A stretch of DNA of 64,000 nucleotides from Serratia bockelmannii (GTDB lineage Bacteria; Pseudomonadota; Gammaproteobacteria; Enterobacterales; Enterobacteriaceae), in NCBI RefSeq assembly GCF_008011855.1, contig NZ_VOUX01000033.1, positions 1,116,001 to 1,180,000 of the forward strand, written 5' to 3'. Below are positions 35,818 to 43,751 of the stretch, one piece after another. The notes under the pieces are model-generated. The model had not been told where the DNA came from, searched no databases, and worked only from the letters and a program-made list of their open reading frames with translations. Position numbers and translations under genes: made by a program. How positions within the stretch are numbered: position 1 is the first letter of the stretch; the number at the start of each line of letters is the position of its first letter.

Positions 35818-37155
35818 ATGAAACGGTGGTTTTCCGATGGCGCGTTTCGCTCCATTTTACGTAATGCCGCCTATTTAGGCTCCGGCAGCGTCGCCAGCGC
35901 GCTGCTCGGCCTGCTGGCGCTCTCCTGCGCCGGGAAAGGCATGTCGCCTGAAATGTTCGGCGTGCTGGTGGTGATCCAGGCCTACACCAAAGCGGTCAGC
36001 GATTTCATCAAATTCCAGACCTGGCAGTTTGTGGTGCAATTCGGCACCCCGGCGCTGGAGCATCAAAATACCGGGCGCTTCCGCGACGTCGTCGCCTTCT
36101 CCTTTGGCCTGGATATCGCCAGCGGCGTCATCGCCGTGCTGGGCGGCATGATCATGCTGCCGTTCTTGTCTCACGCCCTGGGGCTGGACAGCGAAAGCTT
36201 CTGGCTCGCCATGCTGTACTGCACCCTGATCCCGTCGATGACCTCGTCCACGCCGACCGGCGTGCTGCGCGCCTTCAACCGCTTCGATCTCATCGCCATC
36301 CAGCAGGCGATCAAGCCGTTCCTGCAGGCGGTGGGCAGCGTCATCTCCTATTATTTCGATCTGGGGTTCCCCGGCTTTATCGTCACCTGGTACGCCTCTA
36401 ACCTGATCGGCGGCACGCTGTTTTGGTGGTTCACCGCGCGCGAACTGCGCCGCCGCGATATCCACGGCGCGCTGAGGCCACGCCTGTTCAACGTCGCGCG
36501 CCGCATCGAGGGCGCCTGGAACTTCGTCTGGACCACCAACATCGCCCATACCATCTGGGCCGCGCGCAACTCCTGCACCACCGTGCTGGTGGGCGTGGTG
36601 CTCGGGCCGGCCGCCGCCGGGCTGTTCAAGATCGCCATGACCTTCTTCGATGCGACGGGCACCCCGGCCAAGCTGCTGGAAAAAAGCTTCTATCCCGAGA
36701 TCATGCGCCTGGATCCGCGCACCAAGACCCCGTGGCTGTTGGGCCTGCGCTCCTCGCTGCTGGCCGGCGGCATCGGCCTGGCCGTCGCGGTGTTGATGTT
36801 GCTGGTGGGCAAACCGCTCATTTCCGCGGTCTTCGGGCAGCAATACCTGGAAGCCTATGACCTGATTCAAATCATGCTGGGCGCGATCATCGTCTCCATG
36901 ATGGGCTTCCCGCAGGAATCCTTACTGTTTATGGCAGGCAAGCAGCGCGCTTTCCTGATCGCGCAGGCGACGGCCTCGGCGGCCTACATTGCGCTGCTGG
37001 TGTCGATGGCGTATGCCTTCGGCGTGCAGGGCGCCGCCTTCGCTTATTTACTGGGGCAATGTTTAGACGTGCTGTTATCCCTGATACCGACGATCGGCGC
37101 CTACCGCAATCGCTTTATGTTGGGGCTGAATGTGCCCAAAGAGAGTAATCAATGA
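35818..37155 (+). CDS. Oligosaccharide/lipid flippase-like membrane protein (MOP superfamily)
   Basis: 445 residues with about 12-14 predicted helices. It begins with a short cytoplasmic segment then YLGSGSVASALLGLLALSCAGKGMSPEMFGVLVVIQAYTKAVSDFI, the typical start of Wzx-like polysaccharide-synthesis flippases. The conserved TWQFVVQFG and the later LLEKSFYPEIMRLDPRTK loop also fit. In this locus it could flip a glyco- or phospho-ceramide intermediate across the inner membrane (inference). Its stop overlaps the next start (ATGA). Confidence 0.8.
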   Translation: MKRWFSDGAFRSILRNAAYLGSGSVASALLGLLALSCAGKGMSPEMFGVLVVIQAYTKAVSDFIKFQTWQFVVQFGTPALEHQNTGRFRDVVAFSFGLDIASGVIAVLGGMIMLPFLSHALGLDSESFWLAMLYCTLIPSMTSSTPTGVLRAFNRFDLIAIQQAIKPFLQAVGSVISYYFDLGFPGFIVTWYASNLIGGTLFWWFTARELRRRDIHGALRPRLFNVARRIEGAWNFVWTTNIAHTIWAARNSCTTVLVGVVLGPAAAGLFKIAMTFFDATGTPAKLLEKSFYPEIMRLDPRTKTPWLLGLRSSLLAGGIGLAVAVLMLLVGKPLISAVFGQQYLEAYDLIQIMLGAIIVSMMGFPQESLLFMAGKQRAFLIAQATASAAYIALLVSMAYAFGVQGAAFAYLLGQCLDVLLSLIPTIGAYRNRFMLGLNVPKESNQ

Positions 37156-38021
37156 CCGCTATCACGAATTGGAAGAAGTTCTCCGCCGAAACCACCCAGG
37201 CGCTGTTTGTCGCGGTGGAAGAGGATGACCTGGTCGAGGCGAATATCAGCCTGCCGCAGCAGATCGATCTGGAATGCTCCCCCGAGAGCATTCGGGACAA
37301 CTACGCGCTGTGCCTGCAGTTTTGGGAAGACGGTTTTTCCCGCCGCGAGCTGCTGCAATTGGTGAACGGTTTCCTGCAAGACCCGCAGTTGGCGGCGGCT
37401 ACCCGCATGCGCTACAAATATATCCGCGCCCGCTACAAGCACCTGCGCTTCGCCCAGCAGCTGTACGGCGCCCCCCACCGCGCCAACCGCCTGTTCCACA
37501 CCACCACCGTGGTACTCGGCCATTTTCAGGACGCGTTTCGCAACGGCAACCAGAAGAACCTCACGCTGTACGGCAACCTGCTGCGGCTGCTGCTCAGCAA
37601 GCCGGTGTGGTCATACGTGCGTTATGCGCTGCGCCACACCCGCCTGGAAAGCGCACAGGGCTTTATCACCTACCGCCAGGAGCAGATGCGCCAGTTGCAA
37701 ACGCTGATCGCTGGCCCGGCGCTGACCGGGCATCAGTTCCATGACGTGCGCAAAATCGTCAGCCGCCAGGTCTCGTTTTACGACACGCTGAGATCGATCG
37801 ATCCCGACAACCGCGAAGCCCGGCAGATCTCGCGCTTCCTGGCGGCGATTAACGGCCTGATGGGTGACCGGCATGACGTGATGGTGGCGGACAAGCTGGC
37901 CGGCGGCGATATCTATGATCGGCCGGCGATCCTGGATATCGACATCCGCCAGCGCCTGGAGCTGCTGCTGGCGCGTTTTCCGCTGTCGTTTTCCCCGTCG
38001 GCCGTCGCGGCCGGCAGATAA
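37152..38021 (+). CDS. CHAD-like helical protein of unknown function
   Basis: 289 residues, alpha-helical, soluble, rich in Arg/His. The segment HQFHDVRKIVSRQVSFYDTL...ISRFLAAINGLMGDRHDVMV (from about residue 198) resembles the conserved histidine pattern of CHAD domains, which bind polyphosphate or anionic polymers; a first half-repeat may be RMRYKYIRARYKHLRF. I would not assign a function beyond this. Translationally coupled to the flippase gene and followed closely by the ytfJ-like gene. Confidence 0.5.
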   Translation: MTAITNWKKFSAETTQALFVAVEEDDLVEANISLPQQIDLECSPESIRDNYALCLQFWEDGFSRRELLQLVNGFLQDPQLAAATRMRYKYIRARYKHLRFAQQLYGAPHRANRLFHTTTVVLGHFQDAFRNGNQKNLTLYGNLLRLLLSKPVWSYVRYALRHTRLESAQGFITYRQEQMRQLQTLIAGPALTGHQFHDVRKIVSRQVSFYDTLRSIDPDNREARQISRFLAAINGLMGDRHDVMVADKLAGGDIYDRPAILDIDIRQRLELLLARFPLSFSPSAVAAGR

Positions 38022-38038
38022 GCGCGTTGCCCGTAGCC

Positions 38039-38608
38039 ATGATGACGTTACCTCGCTTGCTGGCCCTTGCGCTGCTGCTGTCGCCGCTGGCGGCGCCGGC
38101 GCATAACTTCGTGCAGGGCCGGCCGGTGGCGCCGATCGCCATCGCCGATCGCGGCGAGCTGCTGCTGCGCAACGGCGATTTCAGTTACCGGCCGTGGAAC
38201 AGCGCAAAACTGGCGGGCAAGGTGCGGGTGATCCAGTACATCGCCGGGCGCACCTCCGCCAAAAAGAAGAACTCGCTGCTGATCAACGCCGTCAAGGACG
38301 CGAACCTGCCGGGCGATCGCTTCCAGCCGACCACCATCGTCAACACCGACGACGCGATACCGGGCTCCGGCTTCTTCGTGCGCGGCAAGATCGAGAAAAA
38401 CAAGCGCCATTATCCCTGGGCGCAGTTCATCGTCGACAGCGACGGGCTGGGGCGCATGGCCTGGCGGCTGCCGGAGGAGAGCTCCACCATCGTAGTGCTG
38501 GATAAGGCCGGGCGCGTGCAGTGGGCGAAGGACGGCGCACTCACCCCGCAGGAAGTTGACCAGGTGATCGCCCTGCTGCGCGCGCTGATCGCGCAGGAGA
38601 CGCCATGA
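38039..38608 (+). CDS. ytfJ: YtfJ family periplasmic protein
   Basis: 189 residues with signal peptide (TLPRLLALALLLSPLAAPAHN). It matches E. coli YtfJ closely: GRPVAPIAIADRGELLL, FSYRPWNSAKLAGKVRVIQYIAGRTSAKKKN, TTIVNTDDAIPGSGFFVRG, PEESSTIVVLDKAGRVQWAKDGALTP. The fold is thioredoxin-like but lacks a CxxC pair. The start is the first of two adjacent ATGs; either is possible. In E. coli ytfJ stands elsewhere, alone; here it is inside the lipid locus and may be a recruited or second copy. Its role is unknown. Confidence 0.8.
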   Translation: MMTLPRLLALALLLSPLAAPAHNFVQGRPVAPIAIADRGELLLRNGDFSYRPWNSAKLAGKVRVIQYIAGRTSAKKKNSLLINAVKDANLPGDRFQPTTIVNTDDAIPGSGFFVRGKIEKNKRHYPWAQFIVDSDGLGRMAWRLPEESSTIVVLDKAGRVQWAKDGALTPQEVDQVIALLRALIAQETP

Positions 38609-38636
38609 AGCGCACGCCGCCGGGAGCCGATGACGC

Positions 38637-39707
38637 ATGCCTTTGATTGAACGCTATATCACGGTTGAGATCCGCCGCCTGGTGATGATGATCGCCGGGT
38701 TTCTGATCTTCATGTTCGCCAGCTACTCCGCCCAGCGCTACCTGACCGACGCCGCCAACGGCACGCTGGCGCTGCGGGTGGTGGCCGACGTGGTTTTCTA
38801 TAAATCGCTGATCGCGCTGGAGATGATATTGCCCGTCGCGCTGTATGTCTCGGTGGCGGTGGCGCTGAGCCAGATGTACAGCGATGCTGAGATCACCGCC
38901 ATGCTGGCCGCCGGCGCCAGCCCGCTGCGTCTGTACAAGGCGGTGCTGCTGCTCGCCGTGCCGCTGGCGATAGCGGTCACGCTGCTGTCGCTGTATGGCA
39001 GACCCTGGGCGTACGCCAATATTTATCAACTGCAACAACAGTCGCAATCGGTGCTGGACGTGAGCCACCTGCAGGCCGACAAATTCAACGTCAGCGGCAA
39101 CGGCCGCATGATCCTCGCCAATCACGTCGACAAAACGGCCAACCACCTGACGGACGCCCTGATTTATGTGCGCGGCGGCCATCACACCAACCTGTATCGC
39201 GCGCAGTCGGTGGAGGTGCTCGACGCCTCCCCCGCCAGCCCCGCCGTGCGGCTGAAAACCGGCACCGCCTATGTGCTTGATCGTGAGGGCGCCGACGACA
39301 ACGGGCAGAACTACGACAACTTTGATATCGCGCTTAAACCGTTCGTGCCCAGCGCCGAAAGCCGGCACAAGTCGGCCTCGCCGGCGGAGCTGGCGCGTTC
39401 CGCCGATCCGGGCGACGCCGCCGAACTGCAATGGCGCGAGAGCCGCGGGCTGACCACCGTGCTGATGGTGCTGCTTGCGATCCCCTTTAGCCGCATCAAG
39501 CCGCGACAGGGGCGCTACGCCGCGCTGTTGCCCCTGACGGTGCTGTTTACCGTGATTTTCTATGGCGGCAACATTTGCCGCACGCTGGTGGCCAACGGCT
39601 CTCTGCCACCGATCCCCGGCGTTTGGCTGGTGCCGATAGCGATGGCTGTCGGCATCGCCCTGCTGCTGGCGCGCGACTTATCACTGCTGCGGAAACCCTC
39701 CCGATGA
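38637..39707 (+). CDS. LptF-like permease paralogue (YjgP/YjgQ family)
   Basis: 356 residues: an N-terminal helical bundle (MIAGFLIFMFASYSAQRYL, LEMILPVALYVSVAVALSQMYSDAEITAMLAAGAS), a periplasmic beta-jellyroll (about 130-250) and C-terminal helices. The YSDAEITAMLAAG motif corresponds to YTESEITVMHACG of enterobacterial LptF, but the rest is strongly diverged and the surroundings lack pepA, so it is not the housekeeping lptF. The GGGAG-like site CGGGAG precedes the ATG. Its stop overlaps the LptG-like start. Probably moves a lipid out of the inner membrane with a shared or missing LptB ATPase. Confidence 0.82.
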   Translation: MPLIERYITVEIRRLVMMIAGFLIFMFASYSAQRYLTDAANGTLALRVVADVVFYKSLIALEMILPVALYVSVAVALSQMYSDAEITAMLAAGASPLRLYKAVLLLAVPLAIAVTLLSLYGRPWAYANIYQLQQQSQSVLDVSHLQADKFNVSGNGRMILANHVDKTANHLTDALIYVRGGHHTNLYRAQSVEVLDASPASPAVRLKTGTAYVLDREGADDNGQNYDNFDIALKPFVPSAESRHKSASPAELARSADPGDAAELQWRESRGLTTVLMVLLAIPFSRIKPRQGRYAALLPLTVLFTVIFYGGNICRTLVANGSLPPIPGVWLVPIAMAVGIALLLARDLSLLRKPSR

Positions 39708-40783
39708 CCATTTTTAGCCGCTACCTAATGCGCAACGTGTTCATCGGCTTCGCCGCCGCGGCCGGGTTGCTCATCCCGCTGTTCACCACCTTTACGCTGA
39801 TCAACGAGCTGGAGGACGTCACTCCGGGCGGCTACCGCTGGCAGCAGGCGCTGCTGGTGACCGTGATGACCCTGCCGCGCAGCCTGGTCGATCTGGGGCC
39901 GTTTATCGCGCTGCTCGGCGGCATCGTCGGGCTGGGGCAGCTGTCTAAAACCCTGGAGCTGACGGCGATCCGCTCCGCCGGGATGTCGATATTCCGCATC
40001 GCGCTGGTGATGCTCGCCGCCGGGCTGCTGATGAACCTCTCGCTCGGCGCCCTCGATGAATGGGCCGCTTCGCCGCTGCAGCAACGCGCGCTGCAGATAA
40101 AGAACAACGCGCTGGCGCAGTCGAACGATAACGACGTCACCGTTAACCCGCTGTGGGCGCGGCGCGGCAACGAGTTTGTGACGGTCAAAACCGTCGATGA
40201 GAACGACCAGCCCCACGGCATTGAGATCTTCCGCTATCAGGCCAACCACGCGCTGGAATCTTACATTTACGCCGACAGCGCCAGCACCGCCGCCGACGGC
40301 AGCTGGCTGCTGCACAACGTGATGCAAAAAAGCTGGCAAGGCAGAAAGGAGACGATTCAGCGGCAAGACAGCCTGCTCTGGCGCTCGCTGTTCGCCGTGC
40401 CGAGCCTGAAAGAGCTGACCCTGCCGGCCGGCAGCTTCTCGCTCCAACAGCTGGATCGCTATATCGATTACCTGCAGGGCTCGGGGCAACCCAGCACCGA
40501 ATACCGCCTGGCGCTGTGGAAAAAACTCGGCCAGCCCCTGCTGGTGCTGGCGATGATTTTGCTGGCCATCCCGTTTACCTTCACCGCCCCGCGCGCGCCC
40601 GGCATGGGCAGCCGATTAGCGCTCGGCGTCATCATCGGGCTGCTGACCTACATCGCTTACCAGATCGTCCTCAATCTGGGGTTGCTGTTCGCCCTCAACG
40701 CGCCCTTCACCGCCCTCGCCCCGCCGCTTTTACTCCTGGCATTGTCGCTGGCGCTGGTTTATCGGTTTGATCGGCGGGGTTAG
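39704..40783 (+). CDS. LptG-like permease paralogue (YjgP/YjgQ family)
   Basis: 359 residues with the same helix / jellyroll / helix layout: FSRYLMRNVFIGFAAAAGLLIPLFTTFTLINELED, LGGIVGLGQLSKTLELTAIRSAGMS, periplasmic part about 110-260, then LVLAMILLAIPFTF and GLLTYIAYQIVLNLGLLFALN. ATG 39704 overlaps the LptF-like stop (ATGA). No lptA, lptB or lptC lies nearby. Partnering with its neighbour for lipid export is the natural reading; the cargo would be the product of this locus (inference). Confidence 0.82.
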   Translation: MTIFSRYLMRNVFIGFAAAAGLLIPLFTTFTLINELEDVTPGGYRWQQALLVTVMTLPRSLVDLGPFIALLGGIVGLGQLSKTLELTAIRSAGMSIFRIALVMLAAGLLMNLSLGALDEWAASPLQQRALQIKNNALAQSNDNDVTVNPLWARRGNEFVTVKTVDENDQPHGIEIFRYQANHALESYIYADSASTAADGSWLLHNVMQKSWQGRKETIQRQDSLLWRSLFAVPSLKELTLPAGSFSLQQLDRYIDYLQGSGQPSTEYRLALWKKLGQPLLVLAMILLAIPFTFTAPRAPGMGSRLALGVIIGLLTYIAYQIVLNLGLLFALNAPFTALAPPLLLLALSLALVYRFDRRG

Positions 40784-40886
40784 GCATTTTCCGAGGTTGA
40801 TAAGGGATAAGAAGAGAATCGCAATTTCCATTCCAGAGAAAACATTACGCGCTCACCTGCTCAGCGATTTTTAAGGATGTTAGTTA

Positions 40887-41636
40887 ATGGCAAAGATAGC
40901 TGTTTGTATACTGACTTTTAACTCCTCTCGTTTATTACACGAGGTGCTTTCTCCACTCATGGGCATTGCGGATGAGTGGATTGTGGTGGACTCCGGAAGT
41001 ACAGATAAAACGCTGTCTATTTGCCAAAGCTTTGGCATAAACCCTATTTACCATCGTTTCGAAACGCATGGACGACAAATGAACTTTGCGATTTCTCAAT
41101 CTCACCATGATTGGGTACTGTGCCTGGACAGCGACGAAATCCTTGATGCCGAAACCATAGCGTCCATTTTAACATTCAAATCGCAGGCAAACCCGCCACC
41201 ACAGCAAGCCTATAGAATAAAAAGGAATTGGTTTGTACTCGGACAGCCAGTCAGAACGATTTATCCCATCTCCTCACCGGACTACCCCGTTCGACTGTTC
41301 AATAGAACACAGGTCAGGTTCAATGATGCTCCGGTAGATGATGCCGCTGAAGGCTATATTCACACGTCGGTCATTCCCGGCAATGTTAAGCACGATACTT
41401 TTTATTCTCTCCATGAAATACTCAATAAGCTCAATAGCTATACGACAAGGGTAGTCAAATACAGAGACATCAGGCCCTCGATATTTCGTGGCGTCGTAAG
41501 CGCGATCGGCGCGTTTTTCAAATGGTACGTACTGAGCGGCGCATGGAAAGAAGGCAAAGTCGGCGCCGTCACTGGGTTTTATGCCGTGGCCTACAGTTTC
41601 CTAAAGTATTTTAAATCCTGGTATGGCAAAGATTGA
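40887..41636 (+). CDS. Family 2 glycosyltransferase, WaaE/KdtX-like
   Basis: 249 residues. N-terminal GT-A fold: AVCILTFNSSRLLHEVLSPLMGIADEWIVVDSGSTDKTLSIC and the metal-binding DxD in VLCLDSDEILD near residue 80; then QAYRIKRNWFVLGQPV and FNRTQVRFND as in LPS-core beta-1,4-glucosyltransferases of the WaaE type. Codon use is visibly AT-richer than the lipid genes before it, and a decayed copy of the lptG-like 3' end lies just after it, so it seems inserted. It might glycosylate the locus product or LPS. Confidence 0.82.
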   Translation: MAKIAVCILTFNSSRLLHEVLSPLMGIADEWIVVDSGSTDKTLSICQSFGINPIYHRFETHGRQMNFAISQSHHDWVLCLDSDEILDAETIASILTFKSQANPPPQQAYRIKRNWFVLGQPVRTIYPISSPDYPVRLFNRTQVRFNDAPVDDAAEGYIHTSVIPGNVKHDTFYSLHEILNKLNSYTTRVVKYRDIRPSIFRGVVSAIGAFFKWYVLSGAWKEGKVGAVTGFYAVAYSFLKYFKSWYGKD

Positions 41637-41670
41637 TAGCGTTAAGGACAGATAGAGACACACATCCCGG

Positions 41671-41712
41671 CCGCTACTGATCCTGGCATTGGTTTATCGA
41701 TTTGAGTGGCGG
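41671..41712 (+). pseudogene. Remnant of the lptG-like gene 3' end
   Basis: Reads PLLILALVYRFEWR, against PPLLLLALSLALVYRFDRRG at the end of the intact LptG-like protein (about 40727-40780). The remnant lacks four residues and has no proper stop. It marks the far side of the glycosyltransferase insertion. Confidence 0.65.
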
Positions 41713-41878
41713 AGTCCCTCCCCCTTTAGCGGCCTTTGGAAAACAAGAACTTTCCGGTTAATAGTTGGCCGGCTTTACAAATCAGCTTGAGCCGTTATTA
41801 TCCCTTATTTGGTGTCCTATGCGCCGTTAGCTACCGCTGACTGCCGTTCGATAACAGGCCCCTCGGGGTTCCATCGAG

Positions 41879-42048
41879 TGCAAGGAGTGCGAGCGCCCGC
41901 CTGAACAGGCCAAGACGCAGCAAGCAAAGGAAGAGACACACTATGTTTTCCAGTTTGAAACTGCTGTATATCGCCGATGATATTATTTCACCTGATGATT
42001 GAAGATCAGAAAGACGAGGATATCACCACTATCAGGGAGAGAATATGA
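41879..42048 (+). pseudogene. Decayed 3' end of an unidentified gene before the ankyrin lipoprotein
   Basis: One frame reads CKECERPPEQAKTQQAKEE then THYVFQFETAVYRR and stops at 41980; another, open from about 41959, gives HLMIEDQKDEDITTIRERI and stops at 42048, overlapping the next start. Together they look like one C-terminus broken by a frameshift near 41965. The family is not recognised. The rest of 41637-42044 holds only the lptG remnant. Confidence 0.4.
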
Positions 42049-42803
42049 GAAAATTGATAATGGCAATGGCGTTACTGTTTACTGTTCTCATGATGCAAGG
42101 ATGCAAAAAAAACATGGAATATGAACCACAGGATTTTTTTGAAAGCCGTCAACTGGACATCGCACAGCTGATTTATGATGGCGATGAAGTGAAACTGAAA
42201 GAGAAACTTCCCTCTGTCAGCAAGGAAGAACTGAATCGACCGGTTAAGGCAGACATGACCCTGCTGTTTTGGTCGGTGCTAAACTCAATCTATGATAAAA
42301 ACACGCCAGAAAGGCTGAAAATAATAACCGACTTGGTAAAAACTGGCGCAGACCCGCTGCAACCCAGACCAGAAGGAGGTAGCAGCCCAGCGGAATTCGT
42401 CATGAAAGCCGACAAGGGGATTTGGGTCAAAGCCATGCTCGACGGCGGTTTACCGCCAAACGCAAAAGATAAGGTATTCAATGAGCCCATTATATTCCAA
42501 ACAATCAAAGCTAAAAACACTGAAACGTTAAAGGTAATGCTAGATTATGGCGCGGATATAAATATCAGAGACTCCTTGCAACAAACCTTATTAATGGATG
42601 CTTTTTTTAGCTCAGCCTTTGAGCACATGGCCCTACTGCTCAATCGGGGTGCGAATCCTAACCCAGTAAATATAAACAATCTTTCGCTGTTAACAGCAGT
42701 GAATCGGCAAATAAAAGACAGCCAAGATGGCTCAGAATACAATGAACAGTGTAAGAAAATACTCGAGCTCATGCTTTTGAAAGGGGCAAAGGAAACGCAG
42801 TAA
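42045..42803 (+). CDS. Ankyrin-repeat lipoprotein, possible orphan immunity protein
   Basis: 252 residues. A lipoprotein signal (MAMALLFTVLMMQGC, lipobox MQGC, Cys20) is followed by about four to five ankyrin-like repeats: TLLFWSVLNSIYDKNTPERLKIITDLVKTGADP, GIWVKAMLDGGLPPNAKD, EPIIFQTIKAKNTETLKVMLDYGADINIRD, TLLMDAFFSSAFEHMALLLNRGANPNPV. Periplasmic ankyrin lipoproteins of this type often follow type VI lipase effectors as immunity proteins. Here the gene overlaps a decayed reading frame, so it may be an orphan immunity gene. Function inferred only. Confidence 0.72.
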   Translation: MRKLIMAMALLFTVLMMQGCKKNMEYEPQDFFESRQLDIAQLIYDGDEVKLKEKLPSVSKEELNRPVKADMTLLFWSVLNSIYDKNTPERLKIITDLVKTGADPLQPRPEGGSSPAEFVMKADKGIWVKAMLDGGLPPNAKDKVFNEPIIFQTIKAKNTETLKVMLDYGADINIRDSLQQTLLMDAFFSSAFEHMALLLNRGANPNPVNINNLSLLTAVNRQIKDSQDGSEYNEQCKKILELMLLKGAKETQ

Positions 42804-42817
42804 TTTCATCAACGCAG

Positions 42818-42856
42818 ATCTGACAGCTGCCGGTTATTTATACAGAGCTGTCAGAT
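42818..42856. terminator. Hairpin after the ankyrin lipoprotein gene
   Basis: Perfect 11-bp arms ATCTGACAGCT / AGCTGTCAGAT with a 17-base loop, 14 bases after the stop. No strong T-run follows, so efficiency is uncertain. The remaining bases to 43115 show no gene. Confidence 0.5.
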
Positions 42857-43115
42857 TACACCTGGCATAAATTCCCTTAGCCCAGATACGTTTTCCGCAA
42901 AGTAACGTTTCTATTAGCGTCGGGCCACAACATCCACCATCTGGGCTGCCCCCACAACTGCAGACAAATTCTGTCCTCATGACGGGGCCTGTTCAAAGGC
43001 CTCCGGACATGAGCCTGTAATCGCCATTCATAAGATGACCACCTTTTTCAATACTTGGAAAATGCCCACCTAAGTTGCAGTGATTAAATATATCCTCTGG
43101 TATAGTTTATACAGT

Positions 43116-43730
43116 TCACTTTTTTAATGAAGCATGAGCATAAATAGAAAAAAAATAAAATATACCTAATGTCAAACATGCATCTGTTATGAAGATAGAG
43201 TAGTCCTGCGCATGCAAGTCATTTAACAGACGCATACCGAGAAAGGAGACCAGTAATGCACCTAGAATGAGGACATAGCTCAGGCCTGTCATGAAAGAAG
43301 AAAATGTACGGTGTTTATTATAAAAATTACCTTCTCGTGTAAAGCTTACGCTGCCAGTCGGTAGATTTAATGCTGATCTTATATCAGTTTCAAGACCACT
43401 TAAGTACTGATAATTGCGTCTTATAAAACAGGTTTTATGGTAAAGGTTTATTGTAAGATAAAAAACCACTATTATGAATATGCTTTGTATGACACCATAG
43501 GGAAAGCTTTTCTTGAGCTCCTTTATCCGATCGTCACTCGCAATTCCACATAATTTCGCAATAATATCAACAAGTAATGGCTGTGCTTCAGAAACATTAA
43601 AAGTTAGTAGTGTCGAAAAGCCGACAACAGCTAGCAAAATAAGCAGCGACTGATTTCTGCTTTCCCATACAGAAAATGTCAGATCATAAGTTTTATGATA
43701 ATGCTCAACCAGCAGTTCTTGGTTCTGCAT
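43116..43730 (-). CDS. Four-helix membrane protein, SLATT-like candidate, end of the CBASS operon
   Basis: 204 residues with hydrophobic helices at about 28-46 (LLILLAVVGFSTLLTF), 80-97 (VIQSIFIIVVFYLTINL), 148-166 and 180-198. The start LLVEHYHKTYDLTFSVWESRNQSLLIL, a soluble helix leading into the first membrane pair, is reminiscent of SLATT proteins (SMODS- and SLOG-associating two-TM effectors), but I cannot assign it firmly. Six genes on one strand, 21 bases after the exonuclease gene. A pore-forming or membrane-disrupting effector role is inference. Confidence 0.65.
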   Translation of the reverse strand: MQNQELLVEHYHKTYDLTFSVWESRNQSLLILLAVVGFSTLLTFNVSEAQPLLVDIIAKLCGIASDDRIKELKKSFPYGVIQSIFIIVVFYLTINLYHKTCFIRRNYQYLSGLETDIRSALNLPTGSVSFTREGNFYNKHRTFSSFMTGLSYVLILGALLVSFLGMRLLNDLHAQDYSIFITDACLTLGIFYFFSIYAHASLKK

Positions 43731-43751
43731 GACAACCTCAATCTCTTTAAG

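Noticed and set aside
38605..38646. 14-codon frame between the ytfJ-like and lptF-like genes
   Set aside because: Too short, with an overlapping out-of-frame start; likely chance, though a leader peptide cannot be excluded.
38637..40783. Housekeeping lptF-lptG
   Set aside because: pepA context is missing and sequences diverge strongly from enterobacterial LptFG; treated as paralogues, pending a genome check.
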